DNA of 45,029 nt, taken from assembly GCF_016863195.1 (NCBI RefSeq), contig NZ_BOOK01000069.1, positions 1 through 45,029 of the forward strand, given 5' to 3'. The notes below the pieces were generated by a model that did no database searches, was not told where the DNA came from, and was given only the letters and a program-made list of their open reading frames with translations. Positions 8,092 to 16,488 of this stretch are shown here, one piece after another. The DNA comes from Paraplanobispora takensis. Lineage in GTDB: Bacteria > Actinomycetota > Actinomycetes > Streptosporangiales > Streptosporangiaceae. Numbering within the stretch: position 1 is the stretch's first letter; each line of letters starts with the position of its first letter. The position numbers and the translations under genes were made by a program.

Positions 8092-10290
8092 TTACGGTTC
8101 GTAGCCTTCGGAGGCGTCGTCGCCGGGGGCGTACTCACGGAGGTAATAGCGGGCCGCCCGGCCCGCACCGAGCGCCGTGATGCTGCCGTGGTCACGCAGG
8201 ATGGCCAGCCAGCCGGCCACCACCGAGCGGGAGCGGCCCACCGCGGCGACCAGCTCATCACGCCGAGCCCCAGCCGGGCCGCGCTGGGCCAGCAGGCGCA
8301 GGATGGGCCGGGCGATGTGCTCAGGTACGGGAATGGCGCGGTTGACAGCCGGATCATTGGCGTCGGCGTGCTCCACGGCGTGCTTGGCAGCGATCAACTC
8401 ATTGAGGCTGGTGGGCCGAGCAGGTGGGGCCGGCATGTCGGTCAGACGGGCTTCGATCTCAGCGACCATGTCCTGGGCCAGCCGGTCGATGGCGGTTGAA
8501 TCGGTGGGATTGATGCCCCAGTCGGTGCCGTCAGATCTGGTGGCGCACCCACCCCCGATGCCCTTCCCGCCAGACGGCACCGCGGATGCGGGGGCAGAGT
8601 GGCGGTGACGCTCGCCGTACCCGGGAAGCATCGCGGCGATGGCCGACTCCAGGCAGGCGACCGGCGCGCCGCGTCGGCCAGCCAGGGCTTCGACCGCATC
8701 CAGATCTGACAGATCGCGCACCCGGCCGGCCCGCCACAGGCTGTTGCCGTCGACCACCAGGGCCACTCCGTGCACGCCGCGGGCATAGGTCTCCATGTTC
8801 GGCATGCCAGCCAGCTCCCAGCCGGGGATGACGTTGTTCATCTCGCTGGCCCGGTTGACCCGCAGCACGATCTTGTTGTCGGCGTTGGCGTGCGGGTCCT
8901 TGGTGCCGGTGTATTGGATCACCCCGCGCTGGGAGGCGGTGGCCAGCACCACCCCGGCCGAGCGACCACGCCGGTAGATCTTCTCCACCAGCGCCTTGGC
9001 CTGAGTGCCGATGGGCGAGTTGTAGCCGGTGACCTCATCCAGCTCGTCGATCAGAATCAGGAGCACCGGCGCGCTCGGTGAGGGCTTATGGTTGCGCCCG
9101 CCGGAGGCCCGGGAGCGCTCGGTGATGACGACACCGGCCCAAGCCAAGATCTGCAGTGCCTTGTCGTACTCGCCGATGCCGGCGTGGGCATCGAGCACCT
9201 GTCCCCAGATCGCACTCAGCGTGCCCTTGGCCACGTCGATCCCCATCACCAGCACGTCGCACCGGTCGCTGGCTTGTTCGATGAGGTTGTTGTACAGCGT
9301 GGTCTTGCCGCTGCCGGTGGGCGCCACCAGAAAGGTGTGGTGCCCGCCGGCCTTGTCGAAGACGCTCAGGGCCAGGTCGTCGCCGCTGTCGGGATCGAGT
9401 CCGAGCACCAGCGGCCCGTCCATGATCGAGCGGCGCGCTGCGCCGGTCGATGCCGTGCCGCTCAGCGCCGGGTGGGTCACCTCGCCCTGCCACGGGTCGA
9501 TCAGCTGCACCGCGATGACGATGATGCCGGCGTGCTTGGCATCGGCGCTGATGCGCACTCGCTCGGTCGGCAGAGCCAGGTGGGCGGCCAGGTCTTCGGC
9601 CAGGCCGCTGCCGGGCCGGGCCAGCTGGCTGGCACGTTTGCCGGTGGCGCGGATGTCGATGCGAAAGCACTGGCCCAGCCGGGTGTCGTCGGCCGAGATC
9701 AACTTAGAGTCTTCCAGGCCCACTGCAGTGGCCAGGGCATCCCACTGCAACTGCCGGGCCTGCCAGGCACGACGCTCACGCAACACGTCCGACCAGGTAA
9801 AAGCCGACCAGGCCAATGCGGCGGTGCTGGTATAGCCGACCAACGTGGGCAGATTGAAGGCTCCCCAGTGGGCGGCAAAGGCCAACCAACCTGGTACGGC
9901 GGCCACGGTGGCGGTCAGCGCGGCCGAGTACTTCACCGACCGGTGTGCCTTGTAGGTGCCCACCCAGGCCGACAGCGCCAACGGGGGCGCCAAGGCGCCG
10001 ACCAGCAAAGGCTCTGGTCCTAGGGCGTGCATCACCTCCCCGGCCGGATACAGGGCGGTGAGCCCTGAGGCCAGACCGCGGGTCTCGGGCGCATGGGCCA
10101 CCCACCGGCCATAACCGCGCACCCCTGCCGCCAGTACGCGGCCGGCGCTCAAACGGTCGCGGTAGGCGCCTGCCGGATACGGCAAGCCGTCGCCATAGCG
10201 GCTGGGAGCACCGCCTGCCCAACCGCGTCGGCCGGACCCACCCGTCCGGCGGGGACTGCGACGGGTACCGAAACGCTCGCCTCGTGCCAT
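8092..10290 (-). CDS. TraB/FtsK-SpoIIIE family conjugative DNA translocase
   Basis: A 732-aa protein. An Arg/Gly-rich N-terminus and three or four membrane segments (about 75-165) are followed by a RecA-like motor with Walker A LVAPTGSGKTT (about 321-331) and Walker B LILIDELDE (about 411-419). After the motor a C-terminal winged helix is visible (LLAQRGPAGARRDELVAAVGRS..GWLAILRDHG), the position of the TRS-binding domain in TraB. Such a single protein moves double-stranded DNA between mycelia in actinomycetes. A perfect AAGGAGGTGATC ribosome site precedes ATG 10290. The Pro/Ala linker before the winged helix is longer than usual for chromosomal FtsK. Confidence 0.93.
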   Translation of the reverse strand: MARGERFGTRRSPRRTGGSGRRGWAGGAPSRYGDGLPYPAGAYRDRLSAGRVLAAGVRGYGRWVAHAPETRGLASGLTALYPAGEVMHALGPEPLLVGALAPPLALSAWVGTYKAHRSVKYSAALTATVAAVPGWLAFAAHWGAFNLPTLVGYTSTAALAWSAFTWSDVLRERRAWQARQLQWDALATAVGLEDSKLISADDTRLGQCFRIDIRATGKRASQLARPGSGLAEDLAAHLALPTERVRISADAKHAGIIVIAVQLIDPWQGEVTHPALSGTASTGAARRSIMDGPLVLGLDPDSGDDLALSVFDKAGGHHTFLVAPTGSGKTTLYNNLIEQASDRCDVLVMGIDVAKGTLSAIWGQVLDAHAGIGEYDKALQILAWAGVVITERSRASGGRNHKPSPSAPVLLILIDELDEVTGYNSPIGTQAKALVEKIYRRGRSAGVVLATASQRGVIQYTGTKDPHANADNKIVLRVNRASEMNNVIPGWELAGMPNMETYARGVHGVALVVDGNSLWRAGRVRDLSDLDAVEALAGRRGAPVACLESAIAAMLPGYGERHRHSAPASAVPSGGKGIGGGCATRSDGTDWGINPTDSTAIDRLAQDMVAEIEARLTDMPAPPARPTSLNELIAAKHAVEHADANDPAVNRAIPVPEHIARPILRLLAQRGPAGARRDELVAAVGRSRSVVAGWLAILRDHGSITALGAGRAARYYLREYAPGDDASEGYEP

Positions 10291-10320
10291 GAGCAGATCA
10301 CCTCCTTCGAACCGGTGGGT

Positions 10321-10356
10321 GGCTCCGGCAAGCAGGCAGAGCTGCCTGCCGGAGCC
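10321..10356 (-). terminator. Hairpin between a small gene and the translocase gene
   Basis: GGCTCCGGCA and its partner TGCCGGAGCC flank a shorter inner pair, making a GC-rich stem with a small bulge. It lies downstream of the gene at 10387-10671 and upstream of the translocase start, so it may terminate or attenuate transcription between them. Confidence 0.55.
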
Positions 10357-10386
10357 ATGCGGGTGAGCAGCGACGGGAAACGACGA

Positions 10387-10671
10387 TCAACCAGCTGAGG
10401 CTGACGATGCGGGGCCGGGACGGCGGGTGACGATCTGCCGATAGCCGGGACCGTCCTCCCAAGCGAAGAAACCATGGCGCCGGCCGTCCTCTCCCAGCAG
10501 GGAGAATCCCCAGCGGGAGTTGTCGATCAGACGACCGGACCATTCGGCCACATGATCACCGGTGGTGGGATGGACGGGACTGAACTCCCGCCGGATGATC
10601 AGATGATCGCCGATGGTGACGTCGTCCCAACCGAGCGCAGAGGACGCTCGGATGGGCGCGGGCGTGCTCAT
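10387..10671 (-). CDS. Unknown small AICE protein
   Basis: A 94-aa protein that I do not recognise. It is mostly beta-strand in character (WDDVTIGDHLIIRREF, WSGRLIDNSRWGFSLLGEDG) with a small Ser/Ala tail, and has no signal or membrane segment. Met at 10671 is chosen over the one three codons earlier. It lies between the membrane/spread genes and the translocase, read on the same strand. Confidence 0.6.
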   Translation of the reverse strand: MSTPAPIRASSALGWDDVTIGDHLIIRREFSPVHPTTGDHVAEWSGRLIDNSRWGFSLLGEDGRRHGFFAWEDGPGYRQIVTRRPGPASSASAG

Positions 10672-10689
10672 AGTCGGCACCCCTGAGCA

Positions 10690-11583
10690 TCAGGCGGCGT
10701 CTTGGCCGGTGATGGCCAGACCACGGGCGGCGACCTCGCGGGCCTCTTCGAACTCCTCTTCAAAGCGGGTGGCCGCAGTCACCGCGCCGGCCGCCGCCTC
10801 TTCCAGGCCGGTGGCGACCGCGGTCAGCGGGTCGGTGACGTTGGTCGGCAGCCCGAGGGCGGCCACGCCTTCGGCCCAGGTGCCGATCTCTCCGGCCAGG
10901 GTGCGCAGGCACTCGGCCATGGTGATGCAGTCAGTCAGGAACTCGGCGTCGGTGGTGGGCGGCTCGATGTTGATCAGCAGTTTGGACATGGTGACGGTTC
11001 CTCCGGAAAGAGCGGGACGGCGGACGGAGCGAGGTGGATGCGCCGAGGCAGGGTTCGGCCGACTGTCGGCAGGAGGGGACGCTTCGCCTGATCCAGGCGA
11101 TAGAACGGCCGGAGCTGTGCCCTCGGCCGGGGGAGTGGCCGGCTGCGGGGGCGTCGGCTCCCCGGCCGAGGGTGCCGTTGGTGCAGCGGTGGAGTCGTCC
11201 CGATCAGCCTGACCACGCTGGGGAGAACCTCCGGAGACGGTGTCTCGGCCGTCGGGATGAGAACGGCGGTGGCGGCCGATCAGCGGGATGGGAGTGTGTC
11301 CGCCTGCCAGGCGCCGATCCCAGCGCTTCCGCATCCGGTGTTCGGCGCGCCGGTAGATGCGGTGGGCCAGGGTGCTGGTGATGCGGCGGGTGGCCCGGGT
11401 GCCGCGGGCGAACAGACGGCCGCTCCAGGCGCCGGCCCGGCCGGAATGGTGGATCAGCGCCTGGCTGGGAGTACGCCAGCCGGTCGCCTGATAGCCCGAG
11501 CGGATGGCGTTGGAACCGGCGCGGCGGCCGGTCTTGGTCCCCAGGATCGCCAGCACGATGATCAGGGTGAGGGGATCAATCAT
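10690..11583 (-). CDS. Membrane-anchored protein with possible internal second product
   Basis: A 297-aa frame. The N-terminus has a hydrophobic segment (IDPLTLIIVLAILG), followed by a basic region rich in Arg and a long Pro/Ser/Ala linker. The last 99 residues, starting MSKLLINIEPPTTDAEFL, form a separate helical, acidic domain. That internal ATG (10989) has a strong GGAGGAA 8 nt upstream, so two proteins may be made from one frame: the full protein and the C-terminal domain alone. ATG 11583 overlaps the stop of the upstream gene, which indicates coupling. No family recognised; the context suggests a conjugation or spread function. Confidence 0.65.
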   Translation of the reverse strand: MIDPLTLIIVLAILGTKTGRRAGSNAIRSGYQATGWRTPSQALIHHSGRAGAWSGRLFARGTRATRRITSTLAHRIYRRAEHRMRKRWDRRLAGGHTPIPLIGRHRRSHPDGRDTVSGGSPQRGQADRDDSTAAPTAPSAGEPTPPQPATPPAEGTAPAVLSPGSGEASPPADSRPNPASAHPPRSVRRPALSGGTVTMSKLLINIEPPTTDAEFLTDCITMAECLRTLAGEIGTWAEGVAALGLPTNVTDPLTAVATGLEEAAAGAVTAATRFEEEFEEAREVAARGLAITGQDAA

Positions 11584-12058
11584 CGTCACCGCCCGGGTCG
11601 AGGTCTGGACCGGCGTCGTGGGCGGGCCGGTCGGCCAGGGTGAGGAGGGCGTTGATGACCACCAGGACGGCCAGCGTGCCGGCGGCCACCGCACCGAACC
11701 ACCACGACCAGCCCCACAGGTAGTGCACGGTGACGGTGATGGCAGTGATGATCAGGTAGTCGCTCCAGTGCGGGCGCTGAGCCCACAGCGCGCGGCCGAA
11801 GGCGGCCAGGCGCCGGCGGGTCGGCACGGGGACGGGGCCCAGGGCCAGACCGGCGGTGACCGAGTCGGCCACGTCCGGGATGTTGTTGCCCAGATCGCCG
11901 ACCCACTTGCTGATCTGGCCGTTGAAGATCAGGCCGTCCAGCAGCAGGACGAAGAGGCCGCAGACGAAGAACTCGTACATCTTCAGCTGACGGGATTTGA
12001 AGCCGACGAACACCGCGCCGGCCAGGGCGGCGAAGATGATCCATTTGCCCGCTTCCAT
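11576..12058 (-). CDS. Multi-span membrane protein, spread-type candidate
   Basis: A 160-aa protein with four likely membrane segments: IIFAALAGAVFVGF, FFVCGLFVLLLDGLIF, YLIITAITVTVHYLWGWSWWF and VAAGTLAVLVVINALLTLA. The tail is Asp-rich (GPDLDPGGDDD). GGAGACC lies upstream of ATG 12058. Small multi-span proteins beside traB in actinomycete elements (Spd proteins) spread DNA along the mycelium; assignment here rests on topology and position only. Confidence 0.68.
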   Translation of the reverse strand: MEAGKWIIFAALAGAVFVGFKSRQLKMYEFFVCGLFVLLLDGLIFNGQISKWVGDLGNNIPDVADSVTAGLALGPVPVPTRRRLAAFGRALWAQRPHWSDYLIITAITVTVHYLWGWSWWFGAVAAGTLAVLVVINALLTLADRPAHDAGPDLDPGGDDD

Positions 12059-12100
12059 CGCGGTCTCCTTTGCACAGTGGGAGTAAGGGGGTCACAGGGG

Positions 12101-12325
12101 CTACGGGGCCGCAGCGTCGTGATCGGAGAGGGCCTTGAGATCGACGATCCGCAGCTCGTTGCCGGGCCGCAGCGCCGCACGCATCACGTGCTTGTACAAA
12201 GCCGGGGTCTTGCCCGGCTCACTCAGCACACCGGACGGGTACGGGCTGGCCGGTGCGTGCTCAGCGGCGGGGGTCGGCGGGTAGGGGTGGCGACGGCGGC
12301 CGGGGTCAGCGCAGCGATCGGTCAT
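12101..12325 (-). CDS. Unknown 74-aa protein
   Basis: A short soluble protein with a Pro-rich N-terminal half and a C-terminal segment ALYKHVMRAALRPGNELRIVDLKAL. A GAGGTGA ribosome site is well placed before ATG 12325. It lies between two membrane protein genes and reads in the same direction. Function unknown. Confidence 0.55.
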   Translation of the reverse strand: MTDRCADPGRRRHPYPPTPAAEHAPASPYPSGVLSEPGKTPALYKHVMRAALRPGNELRIVDLKALSDHDAAAP

Positions 12326-12410
12326 GGGGTCACCTCGAATGGTCAGGCAGGGTCAGGGGCGCATCCCGCGCCGATGGCGATGTGACCGGCGCAGGCGGGG
12401 ACGGGAGAGG

Positions 12411-13814
12411 TCAGGCTGGTCGAGCTGTGTCAGCGGTGGCGGCGCGCTTCTCACGCCGGAGCACGGTCTTGGCGTTGGAAGCGGTGACGCGTACGCCGCG
12501 AGCGGCCAGCCATGCGGTGATCTGCGCCGGGGTGGTGTCCAGGCCCAGGGCGTCGATGGCCAGGCGGATGCGCTCGGAGTCATGGGTGACCGCGGTCAGG
12601 TCGGTTACGACCCCGTCGGGGTCGGCGGCCGGTCCGGGCGGGGTCACCTGCTGCGCGCCGGGGTCGGCGCGGTCCGGCTCCCGAGACGGGGTGACCCTGT
12701 TCGACGGGGTCAGGGCGGGGTCGGCCGGAGCGCGGTGACCCCATGCGAGCGACCCGGCGGAGTCACCAAGACCGGCCGCCGCACTCGCTCTGGGCTCAGA
12801 AGGACCGGATGCAGACAGCGGAGTGACCTTCGGCCGCGGGGCGGCGAACAGAACCTTCGGGTCCGGATCCAGGACGTCCGGGCCGTGCCAGAGCGCGGCC
12901 CACGACTGCAGCACCGCGCTGGCCTGCTCCGCCTCGGCGGTGCGGGGCGACGGTTGGGTGAGAGCGGTCAGGGCCGCAGTCCAGGGCGCCGGCACACTGG
13001 TGGTGACCAGCTGGCCGGCGTGGGCCAGCGCGCCGAGCTGGGCCAGCAGGTCGTGCTGCCGGTCCGGATCGGTGGCCAAGCCGGCGTGCTCGATCGCGGC
13101 CATCATCGCGCTGCGCAGCCGGCGGGCGGCCCAGGCTCTGCGCCCCGGCCAGCGCGAGCCGGCGGCCAGGGCGGCCTGGTGGGCGGCGCGGGCCAGCGCG
13201 GTCACCCGATGCTGGGCGGCGATCTCCGAGACCTGCCGATCGGCCGGATCGGCCAGGCCCAGCCGGATCAGCAGGCGCCGGCGGGTGAAGCGCCAGTAGA
13301 TGCGCTCGCGCTCGCGGGGGCGGCCGGCGTGCTTGCGCCGCTCGCCGGCCAGGCCGCGCTCCCACAACCAGGCCGCCACGAACGGCGTGGCCAGGCGCAG
13401 TACGTCCACGGCGAAGCTCCCGGCGGCCAGCGCCGACAGCACCGCCGACAGGCTGGTCAGTACCCATACCGCGGCGCCGTCGACACCGGCCGTGCCGTGC
13501 TCGCGGATGTTCTGCCGGGCGCGCACGGCCGAGGTCAGCACGGCCAGCTCCAGGAAGCCGAAGAACACCACCCGCAGCACCGTGGGCAGCTGGGGCAGTT
13601 TTTCGTCGAAGAACGCCCACATTCCGCTCGCGGCCACTCCGGTGGCCACCAGGGCGGCCAGCACGGTCAGCCGGTCGGCCGGGGTGCCGGCTTTGCGCAA
13701 CCCGCGCCCGGCAGTCCACAACAGGGCGCCCAGGGCTACCAGCAAGATCAACGACAGTGCCGCGACCAGCCAGGGTTGTGCTCTGGCCAGGTTGAGCAGT
13801 TCCTCGCGAGGCAC
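12411..13814 (-). CDS. Large membrane protein with helix-turn-helix-like tail (spread-type)
   Basis: A 467-aa protein starting at GTG with GGAGGTGA 6-7 nt upstream. The N-terminus has about five membrane segments (WLVAALSLILLVALGALLW, LTVLAALVATGVAASGMWAF, VFFGFLELAVLTSAV, VWVLTSLSAVLSALAAGSFA, LATPFVAAWLW). The middle is a basic helical domain (RRKHAGRPRERERIYWRFTRRRLL), and the C-terminus DALGLDTTPAQITAWLAARGV.ASNAKTVLRRE looks like a DNA-binding or SpdB-type domain. Proteins of this plan (DUF2637-like) sit in AICE transfer modules. The exact family is not certain. Confidence 0.72.
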   Translation of the reverse strand: MPREELLNLARAQPWLVAALSLILLVALGALLWTAGRGLRKAGTPADRLTVLAALVATGVAASGMWAFFDEKLPQLPTVLRVVFFGFLELAVLTSAVRARQNIREHGTAGVDGAAVWVLTSLSAVLSALAAGSFAVDVLRLATPFVAAWLWERGLAGERRKHAGRPRERERIYWRFTRRRLLIRLGLADPADRQVSEIAAQHRVTALARAAHQAALAAGSRWPGRRAWAARRLRSAMMAAIEHAGLATDPDRQHDLLAQLGALAHAGQLVTTSVPAPWTAALTALTQPSPRTAEAEQASAVLQSWAALWHGPDVLDPDPKVLFAAPRPKVTPLSASGPSEPRASAAAGLGDSAGSLAWGHRAPADPALTPSNRVTPSREPDRADPGAQQVTPPGPAADPDGVVTDLTAVTHDSERIRLAIDALGLDTTPAQITAWLAARGVRVTASNAKTVLRREKRAATADTARPA

Positions 13815-13835
13815 GAGGAATCACCTCCAACAGCA

Positions 13836-13881
13836 GGCGCCGCCGGACACGACCATGGCGTGGGCGGTGTCCGGCGGCGCC
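13836..13881 (-). terminator. 15-bp perfect stem hairpin
   Basis: GGCGCCGCCGGACAC (13836-13850) pairs exactly with GTGTCCGGCGGCGCC (13867-13881) across a 16-nt loop. It lies between the stop of the M48-like gene and the start of the large membrane protein gene. It is a strong stem without a U-tract, typical of actinobacterial terminators. Confidence 0.75.
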
Positions 13882-13897
13882 GAAGATGCGATGCGGG

Positions 13898-14608
13898 TCA
13901 ACCAGAGGTCGAGGTGGTAGCGCGGGTGGCCCGGGTCAGGGCGTACGCGCGAGTGGCGGCGGTGGGCACGCCGGAGATGATCCATCCGTAGCGCTGGTAG
14001 GCCTGCGGTTCCTGGGCGGCGATGGCGTACAGCATCGCCAGCATGCACGCGCGGCCGTCCAGCCCGGCATCGTCCAGCAGCCGCTGGGCGGCCCGATCGG
14101 CGACGTACTCGCTGCGCCGCTGCAGGGCGAGTACGCCCAGCCCCGCGCTCACCCATGTGAGCGCGGAGATCACCACGGCAAGGGCGGCACCCCACACCAG
14201 AGCGATGAGCAAGGCAGCGGCGGAGAGACCGGCGACCCGCCCCAGCCATTGCTGGAGTCGGGTCGGCTTCTGCTCGTGGCAGACGAGGGCGTGGGCCAGG
14301 GCGCCGGCGGCGGTGTGCCCCGTGGGGGAGTCGAGCTCGCCGTACAGCACGCCCTCGGCGATGGTGATGATCGGGATGGGACTGTCGTCGCCGGTCCGCT
14401 CGGTGGTGACCATGGTGTCGAGCTCGCTGTCGATCACGAGCATGACCGCGGGCACCCCGGCCGTACGGGCCAGGTGTGACGCCAGCGCCGACAGCTCGGT
14501 CACGGCGGAGGCCAGGTGGCCGTTCACGGACATGCCGAGCAGATCCGGCCTGCCGTGGCCGGAGTGATCGGGGTGGGACGGCGGCTGTGGGAAGGGAACG
14601 GTGCTCAT
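13898..14608 (-). CDS. M48-like membrane protein with degenerate zinc site
   Basis: A 236-aa protein with the layout of HtpX/M48 membrane peptidases: a strand region (VPAVMLVIDSELDTMV..IPIITIAEGVLYGEL), the position of the zinc helix at GALAHALVCHE, two membrane segments (AAALLIALVWGAALAVVISAL and WVSAGLGVLAL), then RRSEYVADRAAQRLL, which matches the E..AD third-ligand box. The catalytic HExxH is not present: the motif reads HALVCHE. It may be a pseudoprotease or use altered ligands. M48-like genes recur in AICEs; the role is unknown. Confidence 0.68.
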   Translation of the reverse strand: MSTVPFPQPPSHPDHSGHGRPDLLGMSVNGHLASAVTELSALASHLARTAGVPAVMLVIDSELDTMVTTERTGDDSPIPIITIAEGVLYGELDSPTGHTAAGALAHALVCHEQKPTRLQQWLGRVAGLSAAALLIALVWGAALAVVISALTWVSAGLGVLALQRRSEYVADRAAQRLLDDAGLDGRACMLAMLYAIAAQEPQAYQRYGWIISGVPTAATRAYALTRATRATTSTSG

Positions 14609-14691
14609 GGTGGCGGGTCTCCTCTAAAAGGGAGTGAGGGCAGGCACGATCGCCGGAAAGTGGGCGCGTGCATGAGGAAGGGGCGCCGGAG

Positions 14692-14880
14692 TCAGCGGCC
14701 GTCGCGGCAGCGCGAGCATCCCGGATGGACGCATCGGTTGGCCGGGCAGAGCGCCCAGACTGCGGCGACGGTGTCGAAGCTGAGGCCGGACCACGTGGCA
14801 GTGGCGATGAGACGGCGGGTGCGCGCCCAGACCAGTACGTCGGCCAGGTGTACCCGCACGGTGAGTGTCAGGGAGGTCAT
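14692..14880 (-). CDS. Possible 62-aa protein
   Basis: A short frame with a hydrophobic/aromatic centre (LADVLVWARTRRLIATATW) and a Cys-rich C-terminus (CPANRCVHPGCSRC), which could hold a metal. The upstream ribosome site is weak. It follows whiB by 27 bp on the same strand, which favours it being real. No family recognised. Confidence 0.4.
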   Translation of the reverse strand: MTSLTLTVRVHLADVLVWARTRRLIATATWSGLSFDTVAAVWALCPANRCVHPGCSRCRDGR

Positions 14881-14907
14881 GTCATCCGCCTGGGGCGGGA
14901 AGGCAGT

Positions 14908-15240
14908 TCAGGCCGCCGGGCTCGCTGTCCTGCGGCGGCGGGTGGCCGCCAGCCGGCACCCCTGGCTGCAGTAGCGGTCGGCCGCGGCCAGGACGGGACC
15001 GCGGCAGTGGCCGCATCGATGCGGCAGTCGGGTGACCTTGCGGCGTTCCTGCTCGGTCAGCCCACCCCATATCCCGTGGCGCTCCATGCGCTGCAGGGCG
15101 TCGGTCAGGCACTCGAAGCGGACCGGGCAGGAAGCGCACACCGACTTGGCTTCAGCGGCGGATGCCCCATCCCAGCGTTCGGGGAAGAAGATCTCGGGAT
15201 CGACTTCGGCGCAGCCCGCGAGGTTCTGCCAGGCGTTCAT
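14908..15240 (-). CDS. WhiB-family iron-sulfur regulator
   Basis: A 110-aa protein with the four cluster cysteines of WhiB/Wbl proteins (Cys10, Cys35, Cys38, Cys44 in the spacing C-x24-C-x2-C-x5-C), then the turn GIWGG and a basic segment QERRKVTRL. Unlike most members it has a further C-terminal zinc-ribbon-like part, CGHC..CSQGC. WhiB proteins bind a 4Fe-4S cluster and act with sigma factors on promoters. GGAGGTGA lies 6 nt before ATG 15240, and the start overlaps the preceding stop (ATGA). Plasmid- and phage-borne WhiB proteins may retune host or element genes. Confidence 0.94.
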   Translation of the reverse strand: MNAWQNLAGCAEVDPEIFFPERWDGASAAEAKSVCASCPVRFECLTDALQRMERHGIWGGLTEQERRKVTRLPHRCGHCRGPVLAAADRYCSQGCRLAATRRRRTASPAA

Positions 15241-15533
15241 CGGGTCACCTCCGTGGCCATGGTGGGGCGGTCGGTGGGCATGGACTGGCGTACGTGCACA
15301 TTCAGCAGGCGCCGGGTGAAGGCCGCAGCCGGGCCGGGTGGAGCCGATCCCAGGGATTCGGCCCGTTCTTCCCGGTGGATGCCGACGGCCATCACCACGA
15401 TGACGCCGATGACGATCGCCGGGGTCAGCAGGCCGATGGCCAGCACGGTCTGCCAGGCACCGGCCAGCTGGACCGCCAGGAACGTGAGGGGACCGGGCAA
15501 CACCAGCCCGGCGACGCGCAGGATGGTACGCAT
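15237..15533 (-). CDS. Small membrane protein upstream of whiB
   Basis: A 98-aa protein with two membrane segments (VAGLVLPGPLTFLAVQLAGAW and VLAIGLLTPAIVIGVIVVMAVGI) and a basic cytoplasmic tail. Its stop codon overlaps the whiB start, so the two are probably translated together. A terminator-like hairpin lies just upstream of it at 15562-15589. Function unknown. Confidence 0.65.
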   Translation of the reverse strand: MRTILRVAGLVLPGPLTFLAVQLAGAWQTVLAIGLLTPAIVIGVIVVMAVGIHREERAESLGSAPPGPAAAFTRRLLNVHVRQSMPTDRPTMATEVTR

Positions 15534-15561
15534 GGCGCACTCTCCGATTCGTGAGGGAGAC

Positions 15562-15589
15562 GGAAGCGCCCGATAGGCCGGGCGCTTCC
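15562..15589 (-). terminator. Hairpin after the HNH-type gene
   Basis: GGAAGCGCCCG (15562-15572) pairs with CGGGCGCTTCC (15579-15589) across a 6-nt loop, between the HNH-type gene and the small membrane gene. It probably terminates the upstream cluster 15629-17200. Confidence 0.75.
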
Positions 15590-15628
15590 TGAGGGGGGAG
15601 GGCCCGCAGGACGAGCCCGGGAAACGCG

Positions 15629-15955
15629 CTAGAACAGGGCGTCAGTGCCGGCCGATTGCCGGATGGTTTGTTCGCGGTCGCGGCGTCGTGTGCGGAGCAG
15701 GCCGTCATGGCAGGGCAGGCACAGCGCCATCAACTGATCGCCGGGCAACGTGGCCGCCTTCGTGTCGGACACGTCGGTGGACGGGGCGAGATGCAGCGGC
15801 CGGCCCGGGCGCTGTTCACGCCGGCAGGCGCCACCGTCCTTACGGTGGGGATTGCCGCACTCTCCCCGGCATTCGCACTGGCCGCCGGCTCGTCCGGCGG
15901 CCACCACGGTCCACAGAGCGACACCGGCCGGCGGCGCCGGGACAGGATCGTTCAT
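15629..15955 (-). CDS. HNH endonuclease-like protein
   Basis: A 108-aa protein with the order seen in small HNH nucleases: zinc pair CECRGEC, a conserved PLHLAPSTD segment bearing the His of the beta-beta-alpha-metal fold, then DQLMALCLPCHDGLLR, the second zinc pair plus His. The predicted role is metal-dependent DNA nicking or cutting. ATG 15955 overlaps the stop of the preceding gene (ATGA). It could act in element processing or in competition with other DNA; nothing in the sequence decides between them. Confidence 0.75.
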   Translation of the reverse strand: MNDPVPAPPAGVALWTVVAAGRAGGQCECRGECGNPHRKDGGACRREQRPGRPLHLAPSTDVSDTKAATLPGDQLMALCLPCHDGLLRTRRRDREQTIRQSAGTDALF

Positions 15956-16488
15956 CGGCCCTGTCCGTCGATCTGATCGGGGCCGTTCTCTGCTCGGGCC
16001 CACGCGGCCAGATCCTCCGCATGCCGAGCGCAACCGGAGGCGTGGCCGCGTTCGGCCTCATCCGGATGGTCGGCTCCGGGGCCGTAGTCGTGAATCAGCT
16101 GGCCGCAGTGCCGATCCGAGCAGCACCAAGTGAACGACTGCTCGCCGAACACGTTGTCGGCCAGGTAGACGAAAGCGGCCTGGCCCGTGGTGTGGTCCGC
16201 TCCATCGGGCAGTCGCAGCATGGCGCCGATCCGTGCCCAAGGGTGCCCGGTTTCGCGTGCTCGCCGCGCGTACCTGCGAGCCTCGCTTTTGATCAGGGCG
16301 TCCAAGTACTTGATCGTCCACAGGCCGGGCAGCGGATCGGCCACCTGCTGCCGGGAGGCGGCACCCGGGAACACCGGCTGCCAGGTGACGGCTTGACTGC
16401 CGTAGGCGTCGGTCACCAGATGAGCCACAGCGGTCTGGATGTGGTGACGCGCCTCGCTCCATGCCCGATCCGTCGGAGTCGGGATCAT
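15952..16488 (-). CDS. Unknown AICE protein with Cys/His motif
   Basis: A 178-aa protein. It has a helical N-terminal half with a turn typical of a helix-turn-helix (RRARETGHPWARIGAMLRL), followed by a Cys/His motif WCCSDRHCGQLIHDY and a second C..H pair (SGCARHAEDLAAW). It may bind DNA with a structural zinc. ATG 16488 overlaps the upstream stop, making a coupled chain with its neighbours. Family not recognised. Confidence 0.7.
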   Translation of the reverse strand: MIPTPTDRAWSEARHHIQTAVAHLVTDAYGSQAVTWQPVFPGAASRQQVADPLPGLWTIKYLDALIKSEARRYARRARETGHPWARIGAMLRLPDGADHTTGQAAFVYLADNVFGEQSFTWCCSDRHCGQLIHDYGPGADHPDEAERGHASGCARHAEDLAAWARAENGPDQIDGQGR

